Shown in pieces: positions 43,670 through 52,770 of a stretch of 64,000 bases of DNA. This stretch comes from an uncultured Verrucomicrobiota bacterium (GTDB taxonomy: Bacteria; Verrucomicrobiota; Verrucomicrobiia; Opitutales; Opitutaceae), in assembly GCA_903869675.1 (NCBI GenBank), contig CAIQAB010000006.1:1-64000 (forward strand), read 5' to 3'. The notes below the pieces were generated by a model. The model made no database searches. It had not been told where the DNA came from and saw only the letters and a program-made list of their open reading frames with translations. Each line of letters starts with the position of its first letter. Position 1 is the stretch's first letter. The translations under genes and the position numbers were made by a program.

Positions 43670-44848
43670 ATGGCTCCAGCCCCGTCCGCCCTCCGCCGCA
43701 AACGCGTCGTCCTGCTCGGCGCCACCGGCTCGATCGGGGAAAACACGCTCCGCGTCCTGCGTGCCCACCCCGACGCCCTCGAATTGGTCGGCGTCGCCGC
43801 CCACGCCAACACCGGCAAACTCCTCGCCGTCGCCCGGGAATTCGGCGTGCGCCACCTCGCCCTCTTCGACTCCGCCGCATCCGCCGCCGCCCGCGCCCAA
43901 CTGCCACCCGGCGCCACTCTGCACGGCCCCGGCATCGAGGGGCTGGAGTCGGTCGCCACCCTGCCCGAAGCCGACGTGGTGCTCGTCGCGGTGGTCGGCG
44001 TCGCCGGCCTGCGCCCCGCCCTCGCCGCCCTCGCCGCCGGCAAGGACCTCGCCCTCGCCTCCAAGGAAATTCTCGTGCTGGCCGGCGCGCACGTGCTCGC
44101 CGCCGCAAAAAAATCCGGCGCCCGCCTGCTCCCGGTCGATTCCGAGCACAACGCCGTTTTCCAGTGCCTGCAGGGCCACGCCCACGCGGAGGTCCGCCGC
44201 GTCGTGCTGACCGCCTCGGGCGGCGCCTTCCGCGACTGGCCCGCCGACCGCCTGGTCTCCGCCACCGTGGCCGATGCCCTGCGTCACCCCAACTGGTCCA
44301 TGGGCCCGAAAATCACGGTCGACAGCGCTACTCTCGCCAACAAAGGCCTGGAGTTGATCGAGGCCGCCGTGCTCTTCGACCTGCGTCCCGAACAGTGCGC
44401 CGCCGTGATCCACCCGCAGAGTATCGTGCACTGCCTGGTCGAATTCACGGATGGGGCCATGCTCGCCCAACTCTGCCCGCCGTCGATGACCTTCCCTATC
44501 CAGCACGCCTTGCTGCACCCGGCGCGCGGCCCGGTCGGCACCGACACAGGCCTTTCGCTCGATCGCCTGCTGAATCTGGAATTCCGTCCCGCCGACGAAG
44601 GCCGTTTCCCGATGCTACGGCTAGCCCGCGAGGCCCTCGCGCAAGGAGGCGCTGCCCCAGCCGTCTACAACGCCGCCAATGAAGTCGCCGTCGCCGCATT
44701 CCTCGCCGGCCGCCTGCCCTTCCTCGGGATCCCGCGCGTGACCGAGACCACCCTCGCCTCCCTCGCTACCGCGCCAGCCGGCGACCTCTCTGCCATCCTC
44801 GCCGCCGACGCCGAGGCGCGAAGCCTCGCTGAACGAGAGCTTCTTTAA
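43670..44848 (+). CDS. dxr: 1-deoxy-D-xylulose 5-phosphate reductoisomerase
   Basis: Dxr converts DXP to 2-C-methyl-erythritol 4-phosphate in the non-mevalonate isoprenoid route, feeding the uppS product. The ATG at 43670 gives 392 residues. It has the NADPH motif VVLLGATGSIGENTLRVLRAHP, then LALASKEILVLAG and the metal-binding LPVDSEHNAVFQCLQ. TASGGAFRDWP and MGPKITVDSATLANKGLELIEA complete the active site. The downstream gene is rseP, 114 bases away. Confidence 0.96.
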   Translation: MAPAPSALRRKRVVLLGATGSIGENTLRVLRAHPDALELVGVAAHANTGKLLAVAREFGVRHLALFDSAASAAARAQLPPGATLHGPGIEGLESVATLPEADVVLVAVVGVAGLRPALAALAAGKDLALASKEILVLAGAHVLAAAKKSGARLLPVDSEHNAVFQCLQGHAHAEVRRVVLTASGGAFRDWPADRLVSATVADALRHPNWSMGPKITVDSATLANKGLELIEAAVLFDLRPEQCAAVIHPQSIVHCLVEFTDGAMLAQLCPPSMTFPIQHALLHPARGPVGTDTGLSLDRLLNLEFRPADEGRFPMLRLAREALAQGGAAPAVYNAANEVAVAAFLAGRLPFLGIPRVTETTLASLATAPAGDLSAILAADAEARSLAERELL

Positions 44849-44893
44849 CCCCGATCACGCCGACAGACGGGGATTAATAAAAAATCCTCCCGC

Positions 44894-44921
44894 AATCCGC
44901 ACCCATCCGTGCTATCCGTGG
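44894..44921. repeat. ATCCG short direct repeats between dxr and rseP
   Basis: ATCCG occurs at 44895, 44905 and 44914, the last two as ATCCGTG spaced 9 bases apart. Such ATCCGTG/TATCCGTGG tracts recur in intergenic regions of many environmental bacteria to my memory. Here they lie in the 114-base dxr-rseP gap. Confidence 0.45.
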
Positions 44922-44962
44922 TCTAAACCGGCGTCCGACCGCTCCCATCCCTTACCCTATTC

Positions 44963-46396
44963 ATGGACCTCATTCCCCTTCTCACCTCCAGCGCCTGGTC
45001 GGTCCTGATGATCGCCGTGTTCTTCGGAGGCTCGATCTTTGTGCACGAATTCGGCCACTTCTGGGTCGCGAAAAAACGCGGCGTGAAAGTCGAGCGCTTC
45101 TCCTTCTTCGGCCTTGGCCCGCCCATCTTTAAATGGCGCGGCAAGGACGGCGTGGAATACTGCGTGTGCTGGATCCCCATCGGCGCCTACGTCGCCCTGC
45201 CCCAGCTCGCCGATATGCGCGGGATCGAGGGCGAGGCCTCAGCCGACACCGCCGGTCTGCCCTCACCCAACTACACCACCCGCATGCTGGTGTTCGTTGC
45301 CGGCGCGGCTATGAACATCCTGTTCGCCTTCACCCTCGCCACCGTGCTCTGGCAGGTCGGGCTTCCGGCAAACGCCGACACCCAACGCGCCAAAATCGGC
45401 CACGTCGCCCCCACCCTCACCCTGCCCGACGGCCGCATCGTGCCCAGCCCCGCTGCCGAGGCTGGCCTGCGCCCGGGTGACACCATCGCCGCGATCGACG
45501 ATCAACCCGTGGCCACCTGGGACGAGATGCGCCAGATCCTGTTCACCGGTGACGGCCGCACCGCCGACGGCCGCCCCCAAACGAGACTCACCATCCGTCG
45601 CGGCGAGGAGACCCTAATCCTCGCGGCCAAGCCCATTCTCGCCGGCGAAGAACGCATGCGCATGCTCGGCGTCTCCCCCTACCAAGAGCTGAAGATCGCC
45701 GAGGTCAGCCCCGATTCACTCGGCGCCAAGGCCGGCCTGCAAGTCGGCGACCTCGTGCGCCGCATCGATGACACCGACATCACCAGTTTCGCCACCTACG
45801 CCGCCGTGCTCGAGGCCCGCCCCGACGCTGCCAGCAAGCTGGTGGTCGAGCGCGCCGGTGCCGACGTTACCCTCACCATTCCTCCCCGCCCCGACGCCGC
45901 CCGCGCCACCGAGCTCGGGCTGGGTTTCGATCCCGGATTGGTGCTCATCCATCCGACCCCTTGGAAACAGGTTTCCGACACCGCCCGGATGACCGCGCGC
46001 ACGTTCTGGAGCCTGGTCAACCGCGATAGCGACATCGGCATCTCTAAACTCAGCGGCCCCATCGGTATCGCCCGCGTCTTCCACATCACCGCCCAGGCCG
46101 ACATCCGCTACGTCCTGTGGTTTACCATCCTGGTCAACGTGAACCTCGCCATCTTCAACCTCCTGCCCCTGCCCGTGCTCGACGGCGGCCACATGCTCTT
46201 CGCCACCATCGGCCGCCTGCGCGGCCGCGCCCTGCCCGCGACCTTTATCCAAAACGTCCAAGGCGCCTTCGTGGTCGCGCTGCTCTCGATGATGCTCTAC
46301 GTGAGTTTCTTCGACATCCGCCGCATCGCCCGCTCCAGCCAGGGGAACAGCCCCGCCGCCGCCCCGGCCGCACCTGCTCCCGCCCCTGAGAAGTAA
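44963..46396 (+). CDS. rseP: RIP metalloprotease RseP (site-2 protease)
   Basis: RseP cuts membrane-bound regulators and signal peptide remnants within the membrane. The 477-residue product has the zinc motif HEFGH at about 28-32 in a first transmembrane helix, and a second ligand motif LDGGHMLF late in the chain (about 409-416). Two periplasmic PDZ domains lie between. The first is around EAGLRPGDTIAAIDDQPVATWDEM and the second around GLQVGDLVRRIDDTDITSFATYAAVLE. An NLLPLPVLDGG membrane motif and a Pro/Ala tail complete it. It ends the uppS-cdsA-dxr-rseP block. Confidence 0.94.
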   Translation: MDLIPLLTSSAWSVLMIAVFFGGSIFVHEFGHFWVAKKRGVKVERFSFFGLGPPIFKWRGKDGVEYCVCWIPIGAYVALPQLADMRGIEGEASADTAGLPSPNYTTRMLVFVAGAAMNILFAFTLATVLWQVGLPANADTQRAKIGHVAPTLTLPDGRIVPSPAAEAGLRPGDTIAAIDDQPVATWDEMRQILFTGDGRTADGRPQTRLTIRRGEETLILAAKPILAGEERMRMLGVSPYQELKIAEVSPDSLGAKAGLQVGDLVRRIDDTDITSFATYAAVLEARPDAASKLVVERAGADVTLTIPPRPDAARATELGLGFDPGLVLIHPTPWKQVSDTARMTARTFWSLVNRDSDIGISKLSGPIGIARVFHITAQADIRYVLWFTILVNVNLAIFNLLPLPVLDGGHMLFATIGRLRGRALPATFIQNVQGAFVVALLSMMLYVSFFDIRRIARSSQGNSPAAAPAAPAPAPEK

Positions 46397-46404
46397 AGCG
46401 GTCC

Positions 46405-47646
46405 TCAGTCCCGGATCGCGTTGGACGCGAATTGGAACCCCAGGAACCCGACGAAAAACAGCGCGAGTATCTCCCCCGCGCCCTCGCCGCCTGCAAAGGC
46501 CAGACCGAAGGCGCCGAAGGCCAGCGCGGCCAGCGCGACCGTCGCCCAGCCAAGGATCTTGCGGCCGCGCAGACCGGCTTTGGTGACGGTAGCCGCCACG
46601 CAGACCGAGAGCACCGCCGCCACGATCAACGCCTGACGCGAGGCGAAGTGCGGCGCCGCCGCCCACCATGCCGCCGCCAGCGCGATCAGGAGCAGTGAAC
46701 CGGCGAACCAGTTGGTCCCCGCCCGCTCACGCCGCGCAAGGACGTAGCGCCCATGCCGGTCGAGCCGGAGCAGAAGATTGAACATCGGGACCGCCGTCCA
46801 GGTGAGGTAGACGAAGACGTAGAAAAGGATGAGCAACGGCCAAAGCACCGCCCCCATGGCCGGCTGGCTCACGGCCAACCCATGCACGAGGCGCTGGCCA
46901 AAGAACGTCACGAGAACAAACGCCCACTGCACCCGCCCGCTCTGGCGGCCCATCCAGAGAAAATAGGCGAGCATGCCGCGGTAAACCGGGTTGCGCGCCT
47001 TGAGCGCCTCCAGCATGCCTTCGCGCGCCGATTCGAAATCCGGGCGCAAGCGCAGGGCCTCGCGGAAATGTCCCTGCGCGCGCTGCGTCTCACCACGGTG
47101 CAGCTGGGTCCAGCCCTGCGTGGCGTGACTGTAGGCATCATCCGGGGCCTGTTCGAGGGTGCGCGCGCCGACCGCATCGGCCTCATCAGCGCGACCCAGC
47201 CGAGTAAGCGCCGTAGCGCGCAGGTTTTGCGCGAACACGTTGGCGGCGTTGAGACGCAGGGCTGCTTCAGTGTCGACCAGCGCGCCCGCCCAGTCGCGGA
47301 GGGCCAGCCGCACCGCCGCCCGCTGGGCGTGGAACTCGTCCGCATCCGGCGCGAGACGCAGCGCCTGCTCGACCGACGTGAGCGCCTCCCTGGGCCGCGC
47401 CAGGCGCAGTAAAACATGGGCACGCACATGATGGACAAAGGCCCAGTCTGGCGCCGCCGCCACCGCCGCATCGGCCGGAGCGAGTGCCTCGGCCTCGCGG
47501 TTCTGGTCGGCGCGGGCGCGCGCCAGCAAAGTCAACGCAAGCGGCTCTCCGGGGTCCAGCGCGAGCGCAAGACCAGCCTCTTTTTCGGCATCGGCCGGCC
47601 GCGCTTGGGCGAGGAGTAGTTCAGCGCGAGAGTGATGCGGCGTCAT
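46405..47646 (-). CDS. TPR protein with C-terminal membrane region
   Basis: The 413-residue product (ATG at 47646-47644) has about five to six TPR units in its first 215 residues, for example AEKEAGLALALDPGEPLALTLLARA, HAQRAAVRLALRDWAGALVDTEAALRL and AQGHFREALRLRPDFESAREGMLEAL. Then come about six transmembrane helices (from about 245 to 400). The membrane part is not a recognised enzyme family. It starts 4 bases after the AAA+ ATPase gene on the same strand, so the two are co-translated. I infer it may anchor or recruit clients for that ATPase. Confidence 0.65.
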   Translation of the reverse strand: MTPHHSRAELLLAQARPADAEKEAGLALALDPGEPLALTLLARARADQNREAEALAPADAAVAAAPDWAFVHHVRAHVLLRLARPREALTSVEQALRLAPDADEFHAQRAAVRLALRDWAGALVDTEAALRLNAANVFAQNLRATALTRLGRADEADAVGARTLEQAPDDAYSHATQGWTQLHRGETQRAQGHFREALRLRPDFESAREGMLEALKARNPVYRGMLAYFLWMGRQSGRVQWAFVLVTFFGQRLVHGLAVSQPAMGAVLWPLLILFYVFVYLTWTAVPMFNLLLRLDRHGRYVLARRERAGTNWFAGSLLLIALAAAWWAAAPHFASRQALIVAAVLSVCVAATVTKAGLRGRKILGWATVALAALAFGAFGLAFAGGEGAGEILALFFVGFLGFQFASNAIRD

Positions 47647-47650
47647 CGGC

Positions 47651-49081
47651 TCAGGGCTTGGCAATCTTCAGGTATTCGAGGACGTCGTCGTAAAGACCGC
47701 TCTGGTTGGCGTAGAGGGCGTAGTTGCGGGCGTTCTCAAACCAGTCACGGGTGGTTGGGAGGTGTTTTTTGGAGGCTTCGAGCAGGTCGCGCGTGGTCAA
47801 CGGCGCAAGTTTGCCCGTCTTCATCGCAACGCGGAGTTTTTCCTCCACCGCGAGATCGACGAGCGCGCGCAGATCGGCCCCGGAAAAGGCGTCGGTCTTT
47901 TTCGCCACCGCCTCGGCATCAACGTCGGCGGCAGGTTTGCCCTTGAGCAAGATGCGCAGGATCTCGGCACGCGCAGTCTGGTCAGGCGGAGCGACGAAGA
48001 GAATACGATCAAAGCGGCCAGGACGGCGGAAAGCCGGGTCGAGATGCCAGGGGGCATTGGTGGCGGCAAGGATGAGCACGCCCTCATTGGTCGCCTGCAC
48101 GCCATCGAGCTCGTTGAGGAACTGGTTGATCAGGTGACGGCCGCCGGACTTGAGCATGTCCGTGCGGTTCGCTCCAAGTGCATCGACCTCGTCAAAGAAC
48201 AATACACAGGGCCGGTGCGAGCGGGCCTGCTCGAAGAGGCCGTGGAGGTTACGCTCGCTCTGGCCGATCCACATGTCGAGCACATCGCTGATACCGACCG
48301 CGATGAAGGCCGCGCGGACCTCCCCGGCGGTGGCGCGGGCGAGGTGGGTCTTGCCGCAGCCGGGCGGACCGTAAAGCAGGATACCGCCGCCGGTCTTTTT
48401 TCCGTAGGCCGCAAACATCTCCGGATGCTGGAGCGGGAGAATGATCTTCATCCGAATGTCCTCTTTCATCTTCTCCATGCCACCAAGGTCGGCGAAAGTG
48501 ATTCCAGGACGCTCCACTTCGGCCCCGTCGCGCTCCGGGGGCAGGTCCCCGACCGGCAGGCGCTCGCGTTTTTCAGGATCCTCTTCCTCGGTGATGGATG
48601 AAAGCTCTGGTGAAGCCGGAAGCTCCGCTGGGAGGGGGGCGAGCACGGGCGCCGCAGGCAGGTGGGGCTCGAGTTCCTCCTCGAGGTGCGCATCCGCGAC
48701 CGGCGGGCGGGCCGAGCGGGCCCGCTGGTAAAGCCTCGCCGCCAGCCGGGGCTCGCCAGCCTTGAGCGCGAGCCGCGCATGCAACAGCAACGCGCGACCG
48801 GGCGCATCCTCGGGCGCGGTGAGGCCCTCGACCACTACGAGCGCGGCGGAGTGTTTGCCAAGGTGGTAAAACGCATGCGCCAGACCCAACTTGGCCCCGG
48901 CATCTCGCGGCGCGAGGGCGAGGGCACGCTTGTAAAGGGCTTCCGCCTCGGCAAAGCCGCCCAAGCCGAGCACGTGTGCCGCCACATGGAGCAGCAGAGG
49001 CGGATTGTCCGGGCTGAGCAGGAGCGCTTGCCGCAAGGCGGAGGGGACGAGTTCCGAGGAAAGGGGATCTTCGGCGGACAT
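47651..49081 (-). CDS. TPR-AAA+ fusion ATPase
   Basis: The ATG at 49081-49079 gives 476 residues. The first ~130 form TPR-type helices (HVLGLGGFAEAEALYKRALALAPRD and LGLAHAFYHLGKHSAALVVVEGL). An acidic linker (about 155-190) leads to a single classical AAA domain. It has Walker A GPPGCGKTHLAR (238-249), an aromatic pore loop DMWIGQSE (about 269-276), Walker B VLFFDEVDALG (293-303) and arginine fingers in RRPGRFDRILF. It resembles the Cdc48/spastin/Vps4 class and not FtsH, having no protease or membrane part. Its partner TPR membrane gene follows at once. Function and client are unknown. Confidence 0.85.
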   Translation of the reverse strand: MSAEDPLSSELVPSALRQALLLSPDNPPLLLHVAAHVLGLGGFAEAEALYKRALALAPRDAGAKLGLAHAFYHLGKHSAALVVVEGLTAPEDAPGRALLLHARLALKAGEPRLAARLYQRARSARPPVADAHLEEELEPHLPAAPVLAPLPAELPASPELSSITEEEDPEKRERLPVGDLPPERDGAEVERPGITFADLGGMEKMKEDIRMKIILPLQHPEMFAAYGKKTGGGILLYGPPGCGKTHLARATAGEVRAAFIAVGISDVLDMWIGQSERNLHGLFEQARSHRPCVLFFDEVDALGANRTDMLKSGGRHLINQFLNELDGVQATNEGVLILAATNAPWHLDPAFRRPGRFDRILFVAPPDQTARAEILRILLKGKPAADVDAEAVAKKTDAFSGADLRALVDLAVEEKLRVAMKTGKLAPLTTRDLLEASKKHLPTTRDWFENARNYALYANQSGLYDDVLEYLKIAKP

Positions 49082-49198
49082 GGGCGCGTAGTTAACCCCG
49101 CCCGCTCCGGCCGAGTCGAGCGGCAAGCGGCCCGCCCGGCCCCCTCGCGGCGGCGGTTTCGTTTGCCCGCTAGCGCACCGCCCGACTGACTCGTCCAC

Positions 49199-49816
49199 AT
49201 GGAAATCGATCTGCGGGTTCTGCCCGCCCGCGACACCTACGGCTGGATGTCTTCGCTCATCACCCCCCGCCCCATCGCCTGGGTCTCGACCCTCGACGCC
49301 GCCGGCCGGTCCAACCTCGCGCCGTTCTCCTTTTTCAACGGCGTGACCGCCAGCCCGCCCACCCTGCTTTTCATCCCTGTCAATCTGCACGACGGCTCAA
49401 AAAAAGATACCATTCTCAACCTCGAGGAGATTCCCGAGTGCGTCGTCCACATCGTGCCCCGCGCCCTCGCCGACCGGATGAATGCCTGCGCGGCCCGCCT
49501 GCCGCGCGGCGAGAGCGAATTTGCCGCCTTCGGGATTGCGCCCGCGCCGAGCCTTTGGGTGCGCCCTCCGCGCGTCGCCGCCGCCCCGGCCGCCTTTGAG
49601 TGTCGCATCCGCCAAATCGTGCCAGTTGGCGACGGTCCACTCGCCGCCCACATCGTTATCGCCGACATCCTCCACCTCCACGTGCGAGACGACATCCTCG
49701 GCCCCGATGGCGAAGTTGATCCCGGCAGACTCGACGCCGTCGGCCGACTCGGCGGCGACACTTACTCCACCACCCGCGACCGCTTCGAACTGAAGCGCCC
49801 GGACCACACTCGCTAA
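49199..49816 (+). CDS. Flavin reductase-like (FMN-binding split barrel) protein
   Basis: The 205-residue product is of the flavin reductase-like PF01613 type. It opens with MEIDLRVLPARDTYGWMSSLITPRPIAWVSTLDAAGRSNLAPFSFFNGVTASPP, the FMN-binding part of the split barrel, and has LFIPVNLHDGSKKDTILNLEE in the next strands. Length matches the family. No partner monooxygenase is adjacent. It starts 117 bases after the divergent AAA+ gene and ends 2 bases before the GH-like gene, so it probably leads the plus-strand run to 55313. Its substrate is unknown. Confidence 0.88.
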   Translation: MEIDLRVLPARDTYGWMSSLITPRPIAWVSTLDAAGRSNLAPFSFFNGVTASPPTLLFIPVNLHDGSKKDTILNLEEIPECVVHIVPRALADRMNACAARLPRGESEFAAFGIAPAPSLWVRPPRVAAAPAAFECRIRQIVPVGDGPLAAHIVIADILHLHVRDDILGPDGEVDPGRLDAVGRLGGDTYSTTRDRFELKRPDHTR

Positions 49817-49818
49817 TC

Positions 49819-51114
49819 ATGGCCCGCCCCCCCGCTCAATCCGGCCCCCTGTTTTCCGATTTTAAACCCGCCTCCTTTCGCGGAGCACCCGGCTTTTTCC
49901 GCCTAGGGCAGACCGCCGCCAATACTTGGTGGCTGCTCACCCCCGAGGACGAGCCCGTGCTGCTCCGCGCCGTCGCCGGGGTCAACCGCCACGGACGCGC
50001 CGGCCCCCCACCGGTGCGGCGCAGCACCTACGCCCTCACCGTCGACAGCCTCTACGATCCCGCCGCGCCTGCCGCTTGGGAAAAAAGCACCGCCGCCCGC
50101 CTTCACACCTGGGGCGTCGACACCCTTGGTCCCTGGACCGACCCGGGACTGGTCGACCGCGGATTCTATTTCACCATGCCGGCCGATTTTATCCACGCCC
50201 GCATCCCCACGCTGCACGGACCGGGCCTGCGCGTGCCGGACGTTTTTGATCCCCGCTGGCCTGGGGCCGCCGAGGCCCATGCGGCCGCCGTCGCCTCGCC
50301 GTGGCACGGACGGCGCGAATTAGTCGGCTGGTTTACCGACGATGCCCTTGGCTGGGGGCAATCCATCTCCGGCCCGGTTTCCCTGCTTCAGAGCTGCCTG
50401 AGTCTTGAGCCGGCCTTCGCCGCCTACCACGCCGCTTGGGAATTTGTGCTCGCAAGCCACGGCGGCACGCTCGAAGCCCTCGCGCGCCGCTGGGGCGTTA
50501 ATCTGCTCCACCGTGAACACCTCCGCCAGTTAACCCGGGAAAACCGCGCCCTCGCCCACCCGGCCTTCGCTGCCGACGCTCGCGCCTTCGCCCACGAGTT
50601 CGCCCGCCGCTATTTCTCAGAAACCGCCCGCGCCCTGCGCGCCGCCGACCCCGGCCGACTCGTGCTCGGCTGCCGCTTCGCCGAAACACCCCCGCCCGGG
50701 GTGCGCGAGGCCTGCGCTTGGCCCGACCTGGACGCGGTCTCCTGGCGGCTCCGCGCCGGCACAGGTTTCACCGCCCAGGCCAACGCCGCCAGCGGCGCGA
50801 TGCCACAATGGATCACCGGCGGCGGGCTCGCCCACGCCGACTTCCGGCGCCTGCCGGTGCGCGATGGCACCGGCCCCACCCGCCTCGAACGCTTGCTCCG
50901 CGCCGGTCGCGAAGGCCTGGTCGCCGCCTGCCGCGACCCCCGCACCGTAGGCATCGAGTGGGCCCATTGGGCCGACGGCGGCGATGACGCGCCACCCTTC
51001 GGAGCCGGCCTGGTCCACGCCGACGACCACGAAGCCGTCGAGCACACCGAACTCCTGAGCCATCTTCATGCCCGCGCCAGGCGCCTGCATGCGGAAACGG
51101 AAAAAAGACAATAG
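49819..51114 (+). CDS. GH-A-like (agarase/galactosidase type) protein, probably inactive
   Basis: The 431-residue protein has the layout of agarase-like TIM barrels: an N-terminal strand with FFRLGQTAANTWWLLTPEDEPVLLRAVAGVNRHG, then LHTWGVDTLGPWTDPGL and VPDVFDPRWPGAAEA. The beta-4 region is LVGWFTDDALGWG (about 169-180). In related proteins I would expect N-E in that motif, with Glu as acid/base; here D175 and A176 occupy those places. The C-terminal VGIEWAHWADGGDDAP looks like the beta-7/8 side. No signal peptide is visible. It may be a binding protein or a divergent enzyme. Confidence 0.6.
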   Translation: MARPPAQSGPLFSDFKPASFRGAPGFFRLGQTAANTWWLLTPEDEPVLLRAVAGVNRHGRAGPPPVRRSTYALTVDSLYDPAAPAAWEKSTAARLHTWGVDTLGPWTDPGLVDRGFYFTMPADFIHARIPTLHGPGLRVPDVFDPRWPGAAEAHAAAVASPWHGRRELVGWFTDDALGWGQSISGPVSLLQSCLSLEPAFAAYHAAWEFVLASHGGTLEALARRWGVNLLHREHLRQLTRENRALAHPAFAADARAFAHEFARRYFSETARALRAADPGRLVLGCRFAETPPPGVREACAWPDLDAVSWRLRAGTGFTAQANAASGAMPQWITGGGLAHADFRRLPVRDGTGPTRLERLLRAGREGLVAACRDPRTVGIEWAHWADGGDDAPPFGAGLVHADDHEAVEHTELLSHLHARARRLHAETEKRQ

Positions 51115-51210
51115 CCCCAAACCCGTCATCCACGCCGGTCGCCTTCATCATCTTCCCATTTCCCCCTTCCGCCTTCTGAATTCAGACTTCTGACTTCTCC
51201 CGTCTTTCCC

Positions 51211-51762
51211 ATGCCCCACCTCGACCCCGCCGCCACTATCAAGGAACGCATCCGCACCGTGCGCGATTGGCCACTTCCCGGCGTAAATTTCCGCGACGTC
51301 ACCACCCTATTTCACGACCCCGAGGCCTTCCGCATCCTTGTCGAGACCATCGCTTGGGATGCCACTCGCAAAGGTGTTAACCTCATCGCCGCTGTCGATG
51401 CCCGCGGGTTTATTCTCGGCGGTGCGCTCGCCTACCAACTCCACCGCCCCTTCATGCTCGTGCGCAAAAAGGGCAAGCTCCCCTTCCGCACCGTTGGCAC
51501 CGACTACGCCCTCGAATACGGTAGTGCCTCGATCGAGATACACGCCGACGCCTGCAAACCCGGAGACCGCGTGCTGATCGTCGATGACCTCATCGCCACC
51601 GGCGGCACCGTGCTCGCCGCCGCCGGCCTGATCCGCTCGCTCGGGGCCGAGGTCGTGGGCGTTGCCGCCATCATCGACCTGCCCGAGCTCGGTGGCTCCG
51701 CTCGTCTCCGCGCCGCCGGCCTCGACGTGCACGCGGTGTGCAGCTTCACCGAGACTGAATAA
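51211..51762 (+). CDS. apt: Adenine phosphoribosyltransferase
   Basis: Apt salvages adenine to AMP with PRPP. The 183-residue product has FRDVTTLFHDPEAFRILVETIA near the start, AAVDARGFILGGALAYQLHRPFMLVRKKGKLPF, and the PRPP-binding motif DRVLIVDDLIATGGTVLAAAGLI (about 124-146). Length is normal. It starts 96 bases after the GH-like gene, following a pyrimidine-rich stretch, and the next gene begins 6 bases after its stop. Confidence 0.96.
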   Translation: MPHLDPAATIKERIRTVRDWPLPGVNFRDVTTLFHDPEAFRILVETIAWDATRKGVNLIAAVDARGFILGGALAYQLHRPFMLVRKKGKLPFRTVGTDYALEYGSASIEIHADACKPGDRVLIVDDLIATGGTVLAAAGLIRSLGAEVVGVAAIIDLPELGGSARLRAAGLDVHAVCSFTETE

Positions 51763-51768
51763 TCTCCC

Positions 51769-52764
51769 ATGCCGCCCGCCCGCCCGCTGACCATTTGGAC
51801 CAACGCCGCGCTCGCACCCGCCGCGCACACTAGATTGGCGGCAACTCTCACCGCCGCCGGTCACCGCCTCGTCTTATCCACCCAGACCTCCGCGTCTGTG
51901 CTCGCCGCGGCGGCGGACGACCCCGCCCTGGCCGACGCCGACATCGCCTTCGGCCAGCCCGATTCCGACGCCTGCCGGCGTCACGCCCGTCTGCGCTGGA
52001 TCGCCCTCACCTCCGCTGGTTACACCCGCTACGATACGGAGGAAACTTTCGAAGCCCTGCGCGCCCGCCGCGCCGTCCTTACCAACGCCTCTTCCGTCTT
52101 CGCCGAGCCCTGCGCCCAACATCTGCTCGCGATGATGCTCGGCCTCGCCCGCCGCCTGCCCGACTCGCTCGATGAACAACGAGGCGCGCGCGAGTGGAAA
52201 TACTTCGAACACCGAGCCGCCTCCCGCCTGCTTACCGGCCAGAGCGTCCTGCTGCTCGGCTACGGCGCCATCGCTAAGCGCTTGGTCGAGTTGCTCGCGC
52301 CCTTCCACATGCGGATCTACGCCCTCCGCCGCCGCGTCTACAGCGAGGCTGGGGTGCACGTAATCGCGGAGGAAAAACTCTCCGCGGTCCTCCCGCTGGC
52401 CGACCACCTAGTCGATATCCTACCCGAAAACCCCGCCACCCACCGCTACGTCAACGCCCGCCGTCTCTCCCTGCTAAAACCCGGCGCATTTTTCTACAAC
52501 ATCGGCCGCGGCCCGACGGTCGATGAACCCGCCCTGGTTGAGGCCCTCGCGACCGGCCGCGTCGGCGGCGCCTACCTGGACGTCTTCGCCACCGAACCCC
52601 TGCCGCCCTCCAGCCCGCTGTGGACCACGCGCAACTGCTACATAACCCCGCACACCGGCGGCGGCCGCTCGGATCAGGATGACGCCCTGGTGGACGCCTT
52701 CCTTGCCAATCTGGTTAATTTCACCGCCGGCAATCTGGCCGGTATGGGCGACCGCGTGGTCTGA
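51769..52764 (+). CDS. D-2-hydroxyacid dehydrogenase family protein
   Basis: The 331-residue product has the 2-hydroxyacid dehydrogenase NAD-binding motif VLLLGYGAIAKRLVELLAPFHMRIYALRR (about 161-189), a DHLVDILPENPATHRYVNARRLSLLKPGAFFYNIGRGPTVDEPAL segment and the catalytic His in NCYITPHTGGGR. The nearer N-terminal half shows the family's catalytic-domain shape. Oxidation or reduction of a 2-hydroxy acid with NAD(H) is inferred; the exact substrate cannot be told. It lies between apt and the DTW gene with gaps of 6 bases on each side. Confidence 0.88.
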   Translation: MPPARPLTIWTNAALAPAAHTRLAATLTAAGHRLVLSTQTSASVLAAAADDPALADADIAFGQPDSDACRRHARLRWIALTSAGYTRYDTEETFEALRARRAVLTNASSVFAEPCAQHLLAMMLGLARRLPDSLDEQRGAREWKYFEHRAASRLLTGQSVLLLGYGAIAKRLVELLAPFHMRIYALRRRVYSEAGVHVIAEEKLSAVLPLADHLVDILPENPATHRYVNARRLSLLKPGAFFYNIGRGPTVDEPALVEALATGRVGGAYLDVFATEPLPPSSPLWTTRNCYITPHTGGGRSDQDDALVDAFLANLVNFTAGNLAGMGDRVV

Positions 52765-52770
52765 TCAGCC

